In this document: positions 9,012-16,701 of the stretch, in pieces | Numbering within the stretch: position 1 is the first letter of the stretch | Layout: the number at the start of each line of letters is the position of its first letter | DNA from: DASPOF01 sp035626155 | GTDB lineage: Bacteria; Desulfobacterota; Binatia; Binatales; Binataceae | Direction of reading: 5' to 3' | DNA: 47,730 bases | Assembly: GCA_035626155.1 (NCBI GenBank) | Contig: DASPOF010000105.1 | Span: forward strand, 1-47,730 | The notes under the pieces: model-generated | The model's input: the letters and a program-made list of their open reading frames with translations, nothing else | What the model was told of the DNA's origin: nothing | Database searches by the model: none | Program-made: the position numbers and the translations under genes

Positions 9012-10177
9012 GCCGCGGCTCCCTTAAGCTCGATCAATTCGCGCGCCGCCGCTCGCGCCCATCCATCGACTTCGAGCAGGTCCTCGAGCGTGCGAGCGGG
9101 CGTGTTGGCGTGGCGGCGCATAATCGACTCCACGTGCCGCGCAATATCGACGAAACGGACCCGGCCGGCGAGGAAACCGGCGACCAGCTCCTCGTTCGCC
9201 GCGTTCAGACACGCGGGCATCGTGCCCCCGGCCTCCAGCGCCTCGTAGGCGAGCCTGAGGCACGGGAAGCGCGCAAGGTCCGGCTCTTCGAAGGTGAGCC
9301 GCGAGCACTCGCTGAACGAGAGCGGCTTCAGATGCGTCATCGGCAGCCGATCCGGATAGGCCAGCGCGTATGCGACCGGAATCGCCATGTCCGGAATCGC
9401 CATCTCCGCGATGACCGACCCGTCGATCATCTCGACCATCGAATGGATAACGCTCTGCGGATGGATCACGACCGAAACCTGGGCGGGACCAAGGCCGAAC
9501 AGCCAGTGCGCCTCGATCACCTCGAGTCCCTTGTTCATCATCGTCGCCGAATCGATCGTGATCTTGTCGCCCATGCGCCAGGTCGGATGTTTGAGCGCCT
9601 GCTCGACGGTGATCGTCGAGAACCGTTCGGCCGGGAGCTCGCGAAACGGCCCTCCCGACGCGGTGAGAATGATTCGTTTGACGCTGCCGGGGGCGCGCCC
9701 TTCGAGGCATTGGAAGATGGCGTTGTGCTCGCTATCGACCGGGAGCAGCTTGACCCCGCGCGCGCGGGCCGCCCGGGTCACCAGGTCTCCCGCGATGACC
9801 AGCACTTCCTTGTTGGCAAAGGCGATGTCCTTGCCCGCCTCGATCGCCGCGAGCGTCGGCCTAAGCCCGAGCGCGCCAACCATCGCGGAGACGACCAGGC
9901 TCGCCTCGGGATGCTCGGCGACTGCGCGGGCGCCATCGAGGCCGTGCGCGATCTCGACGGGGAACGTTCCCAGGCGCGTCCTTAGCTCGCGCGCCAATTC
10001 AGGGCTCGCGACCGAAACCAGGTTGGGGCGAAAGCGCTTGACCTGGGCGGCGAGCAGCTCGAGATTGCGGCCCGCCGCCATCGCCACCACCCGGAAGCGA
10101 TCGGCGAAGCGGCCGGCCACGTCGAGCGTCGTGACGCCTACGGAGCCGGTCGAGCCGAGGATGGAGATCGCCTTCAT
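9008..10177 (-). CDS. dxr: 1-deoxy-D-xylulose 5-phosphate reductoisomerase
   Basis: A 389-residue NADPH-dependent enzyme of the MEP pathway, turning DXP into 2-C-methyl-D-erythritol 4-phosphate. The NADPH loop GSTGSVG is at residues 8-14, the NKE motif at 122-124, and the metal/substrate site DSEHNA contains D148 and E150. Length and motifs are normal for Dxr. It starts with ATG at 10177, 24 bp after the SHC stop, and its stop overlaps the hpnC start. Its presence inside a hopanoid operon ties isoprenoid precursor supply to hopanoid synthesis. Confidence 0.96.
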   Translation of the reverse strand: MKAISILGSTGSVGVTTLDVAGRFADRFRVVAMAAGRNLELLAAQVKRFRPNLVSVASPELARELRTRLGTFPVEIAHGLDGARAVAEHPEASLVVSAMVGALGLRPTLAAIEAGKDIAFANKEVLVIAGDLVTRAARARGVKLLPVDSEHNAIFQCLEGRAPGSVKRIILTASGGPFRELPAERFSTITVEQALKHPTWRMGDKITIDSATMMNKGLEVIEAHWLFGLGPAQVSVVIHPQSVIHSMVEMIDGSVIAEMAIPDMAIPVAYALAYPDRLPMTHLKPLSFSECSRLTFEEPDLARFPCLRLAYEALEAGGTMPACLNAANEELVAGFLAGRVRFVDIARHVESIMRRHANTPARTLEDLLEVDGWARAAARELIELKGAAA

Positions 10178-10201
10178 CGCGCCTGCCTCACCGCGCCTCG
10201 C

Positions 10202-12166
10202 TCAACTTGCGTGCATCTCTGCGACCCGGCGGCGGAACCTGCCGAGCGCCATCAGCGGAAAATAGTGGGGATAGAGGTAGTAGCGCAGGTAGAAGTGATT
10301 GGGGAATCCGTTGCCGGTCGATTCGGTTTCGTCCCACGCGCCCGCGTCGTTGAGCCGTTCGCTCAGCCAGCGCGCTCCACGCATCGCGTGCTCGCTGATG
10401 CCGTCCTCACCGGCGAGCAGCCCGATCATTGCCCACGCGGTCTGCGATGCGGTGCTCGCGCCGCGGCCGCGCCATGCGGGATCCTTGTCGGCCAGTGCGC
10501 TCTCGCCCCATCCGCCGTCGGAATTCTGCTTCGACTTTAGCCACTCGACGGCGCGCTTGACCCAGGGGAGGTTCATGTCCGCGCCGACCGCGTGAAGACC
10601 CGCGAGCGCGGAGAATGTGCCATAGATGTACGCAACGCCCCAGCGGCCCCACCACGCGCCCTCGGGGGTCTGGTTGCGCCGAAGCCATTCGATGCCGCGC
10701 TTTGCCACGGGATGGTCGGTGCGGTAACCGACCGCACCCATCATCTCGAGCGCGCGCCCCGTGAGATCCGCGCACGACGGATCCGTGACCGCCTCGACAT
10801 CGGCCAGCGGCACATGATTGAGCCAGCGCTTGTCGCAGTCGGGGTCGAATGCGGCCCATCCGCCGTCCCTCGACTGCATGCCCATCACCCAGTTCGCGCC
10901 GAGCCGGATCGATCGTTCGCGCGCCTCGGCGTTATCGACCGCGGCGTCGGCGAGAACCGTGAGAATCACGGCCGAGTCGTCCACGTCGGGATACTTGTTG
11001 TTGTAGAACTCAAACGGCCAGCCGCCCGGTTCGAGATTGGGCCGCTTGATCGACCAGTCGCCGGGCTTGAAAACCTGATTCTCGATGAACCACTCGGCGG
11101 CTTTCTTGATCGCCGGATGGGTGCCCGGCATTCCGGAATCCAGCAGCGCCCTCGCCGCGAGCGCAGTATCCCAGTTCACCGATACGCAGGGCATGTAAAG
11201 AGCGCGATCGCCGAAATCCCAAATCAGCTCCCGGCAGGCCTCGAACGCCTTCTTCATCACCGGATGATCGTTGCGATAGCCGAGCGCCTTGAGCGCCATC
11301 GCGCTCAGCAGGTAGCACGGTTCGATCCCGCCCCACGACCCATTGGCCTCCTGATGATCGAGGAGCCAGCTTTCGGCGCGGCCGAGCGCGCGCGCGCGCA
11401 GGGAGTCCAGATGATGGCGGTCGTAAAACCGCAGCGCCTTGTCCGCGACGTTGAACAGGTTCCTGAGCGAGAGCGCGCGCCTGCCGCGCGGCTGTTTGAA
11501 CCTGGTGAAGTGCGGCGGCAGCATGTAGAGCTCGAGGACTCCTTCCTGATAGCTCACCTGCTTGACCGGCCGCATCGCCTGCAAAACCATCAGCCCGAAC
11601 ACGGTGCCGCGCGCCCACGATGCCAGCTCGTACATGTTGACCGGGAACCAGTTCGGCAGCAGCGTGATTTCGACGGGCACTGCGGCGGTCGCATCCCAGG
11701 GAATCTGTCCGAGCGCGGCCAGGTAGAATCGCGCCAGCGTGCCGCAGTTGGCGATTCCGCCGTGCGAGAGGATCCAGCGGCGCGCCTGCGCGAGCGGCTC
11801 ATCGCCGGCGCGCATCCCGGTGAGCTTGAGCGCCAGGTACGCCTCGATCGAACTGGACAGATAGCCCTCGCCGCCCGCATACAGGCTCCAGCTTCCGTCC
11901 GCATTCTGGGTGTCGAGCAGGTGCTTCTTGAGCTTCGCTTCGAGACCGAGATCGACCGTATCCATGAAGTGGTTGAAGATTATGAACTCGGCGTTCATTT
12001 CGGCGTTTGCGTCCAAGGCTGCGTGCCAGTAGCCGGAGGGGCGCTGAAGCTCGATGAGCGCACGCTGGGCACGCTGAATCGTGTAGTCGATCCTGCCGAT
12101 AAATTCGTCGTGCGGTGAAATGGCGCCGGCGGGATACGTATTTTGAACGGGAAGAGTCTGGTTCAT
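10202..12166 (-). CDS. shc: Squalene-hopene cyclase
   Basis: A 654-residue class II terpene cyclase that folds squalene to hopene and hopanol at the membrane. The protonating motif DVDD is at residues 394-397 and several QW repeats are visible (for example QNADGSW near 87-93, QEANGSWGG near 272-280, QSRDGGW, QTPEGAWWG, QNSDGGWG). Length fits the family. The ATG at 12166 has GCAGGG about 9 nt upstream. A 73-bp gap separates it from the alcohol dehydrogenase gene upstream, the largest gap within the operon. It is also called hpnF. Confidence 0.97.
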   Translation of the reverse strand: MNQTLPVQNTYPAGAISPHDEFIGRIDYTIQRAQRALIELQRPSGYWHAALDANAEMNAEFIIFNHFMDTVDLGLEAKLKKHLLDTQNADGSWSLYAGGEGYLSSSIEAYLALKLTGMRAGDEPLAQARRWILSHGGIANCGTLARFYLAALGQIPWDATAAVPVEITLLPNWFPVNMYELASWARGTVFGLMVLQAMRPVKQVSYQEGVLELYMLPPHFTRFKQPRGRRALSLRNLFNVADKALRFYDRHHLDSLRARALGRAESWLLDHQEANGSWGGIEPCYLLSAMALKALGYRNDHPVMKKAFEACRELIWDFGDRALYMPCVSVNWDTALAARALLDSGMPGTHPAIKKAAEWFIENQVFKPGDWSIKRPNLEPGGWPFEFYNNKYPDVDDSAVILTVLADAAVDNAEARERSIRLGANWVMGMQSRDGGWAAFDPDCDKRWLNHVPLADVEAVTDPSCADLTGRALEMMGAVGYRTDHPVAKRGIEWLRRNQTPEGAWWGRWGVAYIYGTFSALAGLHAVGADMNLPWVKRAVEWLKSKQNSDGGWGESALADKDPAWRGRGASTASQTAWAMIGLLAGEDGISEHAMRGARWLSERLNDAGAWDETESTGNGFPNHFYLRYYLYPHYFPLMALGRFRRRVAEMHAS

Positions 12167-12239
12167 CGGTGCCCTGCTTCATTCGTTAAGGTTCGGTTCG
12201 TCATACCCGCCGCATTCTCCTGCGCTCGGCGTCGAGCCA

Positions 12240-13301
12240 TCACGGGATAACCGCGCATTTCAGGACCGCGCCGCTTTCCAGCAGCGCGAATACCTGCGCG
12301 AGTTCGCTCAGGCGGCGGCGCGCGTTGATAATCGCACCCGCGCCGAGCCGGCCCTCGGAAAGCATCTGGTAAGCCCGCTGCACGTCGCGCGGGCGATAAT
12401 GAAACGGCGCAAGCAGGGTCAGGTTGTCGTAGTGCATGCGCCGCGTATCGACGCTGAGCGCGGTTCCCGGCGGGCATCCGCCGAAAAATGCGACCCGGCC
12501 GCCCCGGCGCACCCGCGCGAGCGCATCTTCCCAACCCTTCACCTGGCCGGTGCATTCGATCACGAGGTCCGGGCCGAATCCGCCGCCCAGCTTCGCGACT
12601 TCTGCGGTAGCATCCGCCCCGCGCGCATCGATGACCCGGCTTGCGCCCAATTCGCCGGCCCATCGCAGGCGATCCGCGCCGCGTCCGGCGACCGCGATGT
12701 CGCGAACGCCGGCCGCCTTTAGCACCAGCAGGTGAAGCAGTCCGAATGCGCCCGCGCCGATGATCAGAACGGTCTCGTGGCTGGCGGGCCGCGCCATATC
12801 CTGGGCGTGCACGACGCACGAGAGCGGTTCGAGCAGCGCCGCTTCCTCGAAGGGGAGATGCGCAGGCTTGACGAACGTGTTGCGGGCGACGATATGGGCG
12901 GGAATCGTCAGGAAGTCCGCATACGCGCCGAGCAGCATCCGGCCCACCGCGCTCTCGCAGAGATTCTCCTGCCCCCGCGCGCAATAGAAGCATGCGCCGC
13001 ACGGCGCGGTCGGCGCGGCCATCACTTCGTCGCCCGGGCGGAATGCGCTCACGCCGGCTCCGACCTCGGCGACGACCCCCGCAAACTCGTGGCCGAAGGG
13101 CGTTGGCAGCTTCCAGAGCGGATGGCCGCGGCGCCAGGTTTTGAGGTCGGTGCCGCAGCTCAGTGCGCATCGAACCTCGATCAGGATCTCGCCCGGTCCT
13201 GGAGCGGGCGGCGAATAGTCGCGCAGATCGAGCCGGCCGGGCTCGACCAGGACCGCCTGGCGGGCGCGCGCGCGATGGGCGGAAGGAGCCGCGGCGCTCA
13301 C
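12240..13301 (-). CDS. Zinc-dependent medium-chain alcohol dehydrogenase in the hopanoid operon
   Basis: A 353-residue MDR-family NAD(P)-dependent dehydrogenase. The catalytic zinc ligands are visible as C in 'LSCGTDLKTW' and in PFGHEFAGVV. A structural-zinc lobe with four cysteines follows (CGACFYC...C), then a Rossmann segment 'IIGAGAFGLLHL'. The four-cysteine lobe and GHE motif resemble sorbitol/threonine dehydrogenase-like members. Its GTG start overlaps the ispA stop (GTGA), so it belongs to the operon. Substrate unknown. The context, with HpnH and HpnG making a ribosyl side chain, makes a side-chain redox step a reasonable but unproven idea. Confidence 0.88.
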   Translation of the reverse strand: MSAAAPSAHRARARQAVLVEPGRLDLRDYSPPAPGPGEILIEVRCALSCGTDLKTWRRGHPLWKLPTPFGHEFAGVVAEVGAGVSAFRPGDEVMAAPTAPCGACFYCARGQENLCESAVGRMLLGAYADFLTIPAHIVARNTFVKPAHLPFEEAALLEPLSCVVHAQDMARPASHETVLIIGAGAFGLLHLLVLKAAGVRDIAVAGRGADRLRWAGELGASRVIDARGADATAEVAKLGGGFGPDLVIECTGQVKGWEDALARVRRGGRVAFFGGCPPGTALSVDTRRMHYDNLTLLAPFHYRPRDVQRAYQMLSEGRLGAGAIINARRRLSELAQVFALLESGAVLKCAVIP

Positions 13302-14188
13302 AGCTTGCGCTCCACGACGAAGGTGGCGATCTGCCTTAGCGGCTCGGCGCGCGAATCGAAGCCGGACAGGGCGCCAAGGGCGCGGCGCTCGAGCTGGCGC
13401 GCGAATCGATGCGACTCTTCGATCCCGAGCAACGCAGGATAGGTGTTCTTTCCCGCCGCAGCGTCCTTTTGCGTGCTCTTGCCCAACTGCTCCGTGGTGG
13501 CCTCGACATCGAGCAGATCATCGACCACCTGGAAGGCAAGCCCGAGCGCGCGCGCGTATGCGTCGAGCGATTCAAGCTGCGCGGCGCTTGCTCCGCCAAG
13601 CCGCGCGCCGCCAAGGATCGATGCGCGAAACAACGCGCCCGTCTTCTTGCTGTGCAGGTATTCGAGCTGGTCGAGCTTAAGATGCTTGCCCTCGCTTTCG
13701 AGATCGATCGCCTGCCCCGCGACCATCCCCGCCGATCCAGCCGCGTCGGCCAACTCGGCGATGGTCGCGAGAACAGCCGCAGCGGGGACACCCTCGGGTA
13801 CGGACTGCGCGATCACCTTGAATGCGTCGGTCAGAAGGCCGTCGCCGGCAAGGGTGGCGATCGCCTCGCCATAAACCTTGTGATTGGTCGGGCGGCCGCG
13901 CCGCAAGTCGTCGTCATCCATGCAAGGAAGGTCGTCATGGATGAGCGAGTAGGTGTGAATCATCTCGACCGCGCATGCGAACCCGATCGCCGCTTCGATG
14001 CGGCCGCCGACCGCCTCGCATGCCGCAAGCGCGAGAATCGGGCGCAAGCGTTTTCCCCCCGCAAGCAGGCTGTAGCGCATCGCCTCGAACAGGCGTCCCG
14101 CCGGGCCTCCGTGCGGCTTTACGCTTGCGGCAAGCGCGCGCTCGATCAGGACGGCGCGCTCTTTGAGGTAGCGATCCAGTTCAAACAC
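13298..14188 (-). CDS. ispA: Short-chain trans-prenyl diphosphate synthase (farnesyl diphosphate synthase)
   Basis: A 296-residue polyprenyl synthetase of IspA type. The first aspartate-rich motif DDLPCMDDDD spans D85-D94 with the bacterial two-residue insertion, and the second is VVDDLLD (D223, D224, D227). Residues just before the first motif (HTYSLIH) are typical of C15 synthases. It makes FPP from IPP and DMAPP, the substrate of HpnD; geranylgeranyl specificity cannot be excluded. The GTG start at 14188 follows hpnH after 33 bp, and the stop overlaps the dehydrogenase start. Confidence 0.92.
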   Translation of the reverse strand: MFELDRYLKERAVLIERALAASVKPHGGPAGRLFEAMRYSLLAGGKRLRPILALAACEAVGGRIEAAIGFACAVEMIHTYSLIHDDLPCMDDDDLRRGRPTNHKVYGEAIATLAGDGLLTDAFKVIAQSVPEGVPAAAVLATIAELADAAGSAGMVAGQAIDLESEGKHLKLDQLEYLHSKKTGALFRASILGGARLGGASAAQLESLDAYARALGLAFQVVDDLLDVEATTEQLGKSTQKDAAAGKNTYPALLGIEESHRFARQLERRALGALSGFDSRAEPLRQIATFVVERKL

Positions 14189-14221
14189 GTTCTTCCGAGC
14201 CTGCCCGCCGCCACGAACCCG

Positions 14222-15226
14222 CTAGCTCACGTAGTGGCGGACCATCCGCCATGAATCTTTGAAATCATTCCCGAAATCGAGCGCGACCGTGCCCTCGAAA
14301 CCCGAGTGCAGCTTGCAATCGCGGCATCGGAAGTCCTGCTTGGTTCGGTAGAACTCCCAATCCGTCGCCTCGTGCAAGTCGGCGAAGGTTTTGTAGTGCC
14401 CGTTCGTAATCAGGTAGCAAGGCCCCTTCCACCCGCGCGGATTGCGCGTCACCGTCGTCCAGGGGCTGCAAAGCAAATCGCGCTCGCCGGCCAGATAATC
14501 CAGGTAAATCGGCGTGTTGATGATCTTGTAGTCGTCGGCGAGCTTGCGGACCTTCCTGAACTTGTACGGCATGTCCTCCTTCTTGAGGTAAAGCCCGTGA
14601 TTGGTAAGCACCTCGTAGTGGAAACCCGGCGTGATGAGCATCCCGTCCACGCCCAGGCCGCTCAGCATATGGATGAGTTCCTCCAGCTCGTCGACCGAGG
14701 TCTCGCGGAAAACGGTAGTGTTGGTCTGAACGCGATAGCCCTTATCCTTGAGCATCGCGATCATCTTCACGCAGGTCGCAAACACGCCCTCCTTGTCGAC
14801 CACCCGGTCGTGCGTCTCGCGCATCCCGTCGATATGGATGTTGAAGCTGAGGTACGGGCTGGGCGGGACCTGGCGGACGAAGCGTTCGAGCAGGATCGCG
14901 TTGGTGCAGAGCTGAACGTGGCGCTTCTGCTCCTCGATGAGCCGGGTGGCGAGCGGCACGATGTGCTTGTACATCAGCGGCTCGCCGCCGCAGATCGAAA
15001 CGATCGGAGCGCCGCATTCCCTGGCGGATTCGAGGGCCTCATCGAGCGCCATCATGTCGCGGAACTCGTCCTTGTATTCGACGATCTTGCCGCAGCCGAT
15101 GCAGGCGAGGTTGCAGGCGAAGAGCGGCTCGAGCATCAGGACCAGGGGAAAATACTTCTCCCCTGCGCGCCGCTTGGCCCGCATGTAACGGCCCAGGTCC
15201 AACATCAGCTTAAGTGGCATCCGCAT
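14222..15226 (-). CDS. hpnH: Adenosyl-hopene transferase HpnH (radical SAM)
   Basis: A 334-residue radical SAM enzyme that adds the 5'-deoxyadenosyl group to hopene, giving adenosylhopane, the first side-chain step. The 4Fe-4S motif CxxxCxxC is C38, C42, C45 in 'FACNLACIGC'. The segment SICGGEPLMYKHI is the SAM-binding GGE region, and conserved C-terminal cysteines appear in CRDCKLHSGFEG. The ATG at 15226 follows GAGGAGAG; a second ATG at 15220 is possible. It is the second gene of the operon, 35 bp after tetR. Its product would be used by HpnG. Confidence 0.95.
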   Translation of the reverse strand: MRMPLKLMLDLGRYMRAKRRAGEKYFPLVLMLEPLFACNLACIGCGKIVEYKDEFRDMMALDEALESARECGAPIVSICGGEPLMYKHIVPLATRLIEEQKRHVQLCTNAILLERFVRQVPPSPYLSFNIHIDGMRETHDRVVDKEGVFATCVKMIAMLKDKGYRVQTNTTVFRETSVDELEELIHMLSGLGVDGMLITPGFHYEVLTNHGLYLKKEDMPYKFRKVRKLADDYKIINTPIYLDYLAGERDLLCSPWTTVTRNPRGWKGPCYLITNGHYKTFADLHEATDWEFYRTKQDFRCRDCKLHSGFEGTVALDFGNDFKDSWRMVRHYVS

Positions 15227-15261
15227 GGCGGTTGTCTCTCCTCAGGAGGCTGAAAACGTTC

Positions 15262-15921
15262 CTACGCGATCGGCTCTGAGCCGCCCGATGGGCTTTTCGC
15301 GTCGTCGCCGAACAGCCAACTGCTGACCATCGCGACGGCGCCCTCGGGATCGATTGAGTTTGCGGCCAGAAACAGCGACTCGATCAGCAGGCCGTTGAGC
15401 GCGGAGAGCAGGAAACCCGCGGCAGCCTCGGGCGCGAATCGCCGCGGGCAAATCCCCTTGGCCTGGGCGCGCGCGATCAGCTCGACCAGCATCGCGCGGT
15501 ACCCGCCATAGAGCTGGAGGATATGAGCGCTCAGGCTTTCGGAGAGATGCTGCTCGTGGAGCATCTGCGCGAGAAAGAAGCGGACCGAACTCGCGTTGTC
15601 GCGCACGAAGCGCAGGTAAAATTCGACCAGCTTCTCGATCTGCGCGCGCTCATCGAGCGCACCCGCCTCCTCGGCGAAATCGATTACGTAAGGCTCCAGC
15701 AGCCGGTTCAGAACCGCGACGAAGAGTTCTTCCTTGGTCTTGAAGTGCCAGAAGATCAGCGCCTTGCTGACCCGCGCCTCGCGCGCGACTTCCGACATCG
15801 ACGTCTCATGAAAGCCGCGAATCGCGAACAGATGCATCGCCGCCTTCAGGATGTCGTCGCGAGAGTCCTGCGGCTGGACGGCTGCCTCGGCCTGACTCGT
15901 TTTTTCCTCTGACTCGACCAT
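15262..15921 (-). CDS. TetR-family regulator, first gene of the hopanoid operon
   Basis: A 219-residue TetR/AcrR-type repressor. The N-terminal helix-turn-helix is clear (residues about 18-66: 'AAMHLFAIRGFHETSMSEVA' then VSKALIFWHFKTKEEL); the C-terminal part is a helical ligand domain. It is the promoter-proximal gene of the hopanoid operon, so the operon probably controls its own expression through it. The ligand is unknown; a lipid or isoprenoid would fit. ATG at 15921 has AGGAC close upstream. Candidate operators are annotated separately at 16021-16139. Confidence 0.9.
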   Translation of the reverse strand: MVESEEKTSQAEAAVQPQDSRDDILKAAMHLFAIRGFHETSMSEVAREARVSKALIFWHFKTKEELFVAVLNRLLEPYVIDFAEEAGALDERAQIEKLVEFYLRFVRDNASSVRFFLAQMLHEQHLSESLSAHILQLYGGYRAMLVELIARAQAKGICPRRFAPEAAAGFLLSALNGLLIESLFLAANSIDPEGAVAMVSSWLFGDDAKSPSGGSEPIA

Positions 15922-16020
15922 AGTGTCCTGACTCTGTCCGCGCGCCCCCCAGAATTATGAAGCTGAGCGAGCCTCCTCTCCGGGATTTTCGTTCCCGGTC
16001 TCCCCCGGCCTGCGTTCGAC

Positions 16021-16034
16021 TGACCGAGGAATCA
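16021..16034 (-). promoter_or_regulatory. Candidate TetR operator, site 1 (leader)
   Basis: The plus strand reads TGACCG-AG-GAATCA: one perfect half-site TGACCG and one weak half (3/6 to CGGTCA). It lies in the predicted leader about 100 bp before the tetR start and is the weakest of the three sites. Confidence 0.4.
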
Positions 16035-16069
16035 GCCGCCGATTGCGATTCAAGACTGGCGCAGTCGGC

Positions 16070-16083
16070 TAACCACTCGGTCA
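16070..16083 (-). promoter_or_regulatory. Candidate TetR operator, site 2 (transcription start)
   Basis: The plus strand reads TAACCA-CT-CGGTCA: a perfect CGGTCA half-site and a 4/6 partner in the palindrome TGACCG-N2-CGGTCA. It begins about 7 bp downstream of the predicted -10 box, over the expected start point, a normal position for repression. Confidence 0.5.
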
Positions 16084-16090
16084 ATTCGGT

Positions 16091-16118
16091 ACTTTAGCGT
16101 CGGGGGGAGCAAAGTCAA
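16091..16118 (-). promoter_or_regulatory. Predicted promoter of the tetR-hpnH operon
   Basis: On the minus strand TTGACT (16118-16113) is followed after 16 bp by TAAAGT (16096-16091), 5/6 and 4/6 matches to the sigma-70 -35 and -10 boxes. The transcription start would be near 16084, giving a leader of about 160 nt before the tetR ATG. Two candidate operators sit directly on either side. Confidence 0.5.
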
Positions 16119-16125
16119 GAGCGCC

Positions 16126-16139
16126 AGTCCGCTCGGTCA
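16126..16139 (-). promoter_or_regulatory. Candidate TetR operator, site 3 (upstream of -35)
   Basis: The plus strand reads AGTCCG-CT-CGGTCA: a perfect CGGTCA half-site and a 4/6 partner. It ends about 7 bp upstream of the predicted -35 box. Its spacing to site 2 (about 56 bp) nearly equals the spacing between sites 1 and 2 (about 55 bp). Confidence 0.5.
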
Positions 16140-16226
16140 GGCGGCTCGGCGCGCAGCATGCGCCCGATTTTCGGGATTCCTACGAGATTGTTAAGGGATT
16201 CTTGCGTTTTAGCGACAGTCGGGCAC

Positions 16227-16331
16227 CAGTGGTGCGGCCGACAGCCATGTCCGCCGACGATGCGCGGGCGTCAAGAGTGGCGCGGGCCGCCGTGCCCGCG
16301 GTCGATGCGCGGGCGTCCCCGCCCGCGCCAC
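16227..16331. repeat. Short palindrome-rich repeat element
   Basis: A GC-rich element with two direct 15-bp copies of CGATGCGCGGGCGTC (16258-16272 and 16303-16317). Inverted arms GTGGCGCGGGC and GCCCGCGCCAC also lie near 16277 and 16321-16331. It looks like an interspersed non-coding repeat; copy number elsewhere cannot be seen from this window. Confidence 0.5.
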
Positions 16332-16354
16332 CTCAGTTATTCCGCGGTTGGCTC

Positions 16355-16400
16355 CTTTTTTTTGCCGTCATTCCACGCGTGCCTCGCGTAGAATCCCGGG
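16355..16400 (+). repeat. REP-like element, copy A
   Basis: Contains TTTTGCCGTCATTCC, a GC-rich imperfect palindrome and GAATCCCGG. The same left end, palindromic core and right end occur in inverted orientation at 17543-17594. The two copies bracket the debris zone. Confidence 0.5.
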
Positions 16401-16493
16401 CATTCTTCGCCGGTTCGCGATAGAGGACTGGACGACGCTCGCCTGCTCACTGAGCAAACGACTAAGAAATGATTTGCTCGCCGCCCCGGCAAG

Positions 16494-16619
16494 GAATGGC
16501 CAGTTGGTCCCGCTCCCGCTCAATGTTGCGGTGCCCGAGGGATCATAGGTGTATGTCGTCACCGGGCCCGAGTTGATCGGCGCCGCATTCACCAGCCCGA
16601 TCGTGGACCGGTCGTACCT
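16494..16619 (-). pseudogene. RHS-repeat protein remnant
   Basis: About 42 codons read YDRSTIGLVNAA, then PVTTYTYDPSGTATLSGSG and NWPF. The YxYDxxG signature with surrounding spacing is that of RHS/YD-repeat proteins, which are normally over 1000 residues. In this frame a stop codon lies directly upstream of 16619 and homology ends after NWPF, where the frame runs on into unrelated sequence. It is therefore a fragment, probably not translated. It may have arrived with the lower-GC stretch beside it. Confidence 0.65.
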
Positions 16620-16701
16620 TTACCGCGTGTTAAGCATACGGCCTTAGTTATTACTAACTGGTTCTCCCGGAACCTGTGGCGCCAATCTTCAACTTGGGAA
16701 G

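Larger units (their letters stand above)
15922..16493. other. Non-coding stretch upstream of the hopanoid operon
   Basis: Holds the tetR promoter and operators (16021-16139), then a short repeat element (16227-16331) and a REP-like element (16355-16400). Frames open across the GC-rich part translate to arginine/proline-rich strings with no family resemblance, so no gene is called here. Confidence 0.6.

Noticed and set aside
10592..12118. Plus-strand frame of 508 codons antisense to squalene-hopene cyclase
   Set aside because: Composition is typical of antisense frames in GC-rich DNA; the minus frame has DVDD and QW motifs.
16258..16317. Two direct 15-bp repeats, CRISPR-like at first sight
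   Set aside because: Only two copies, palindromic GC-rich surroundings and no cas genes.
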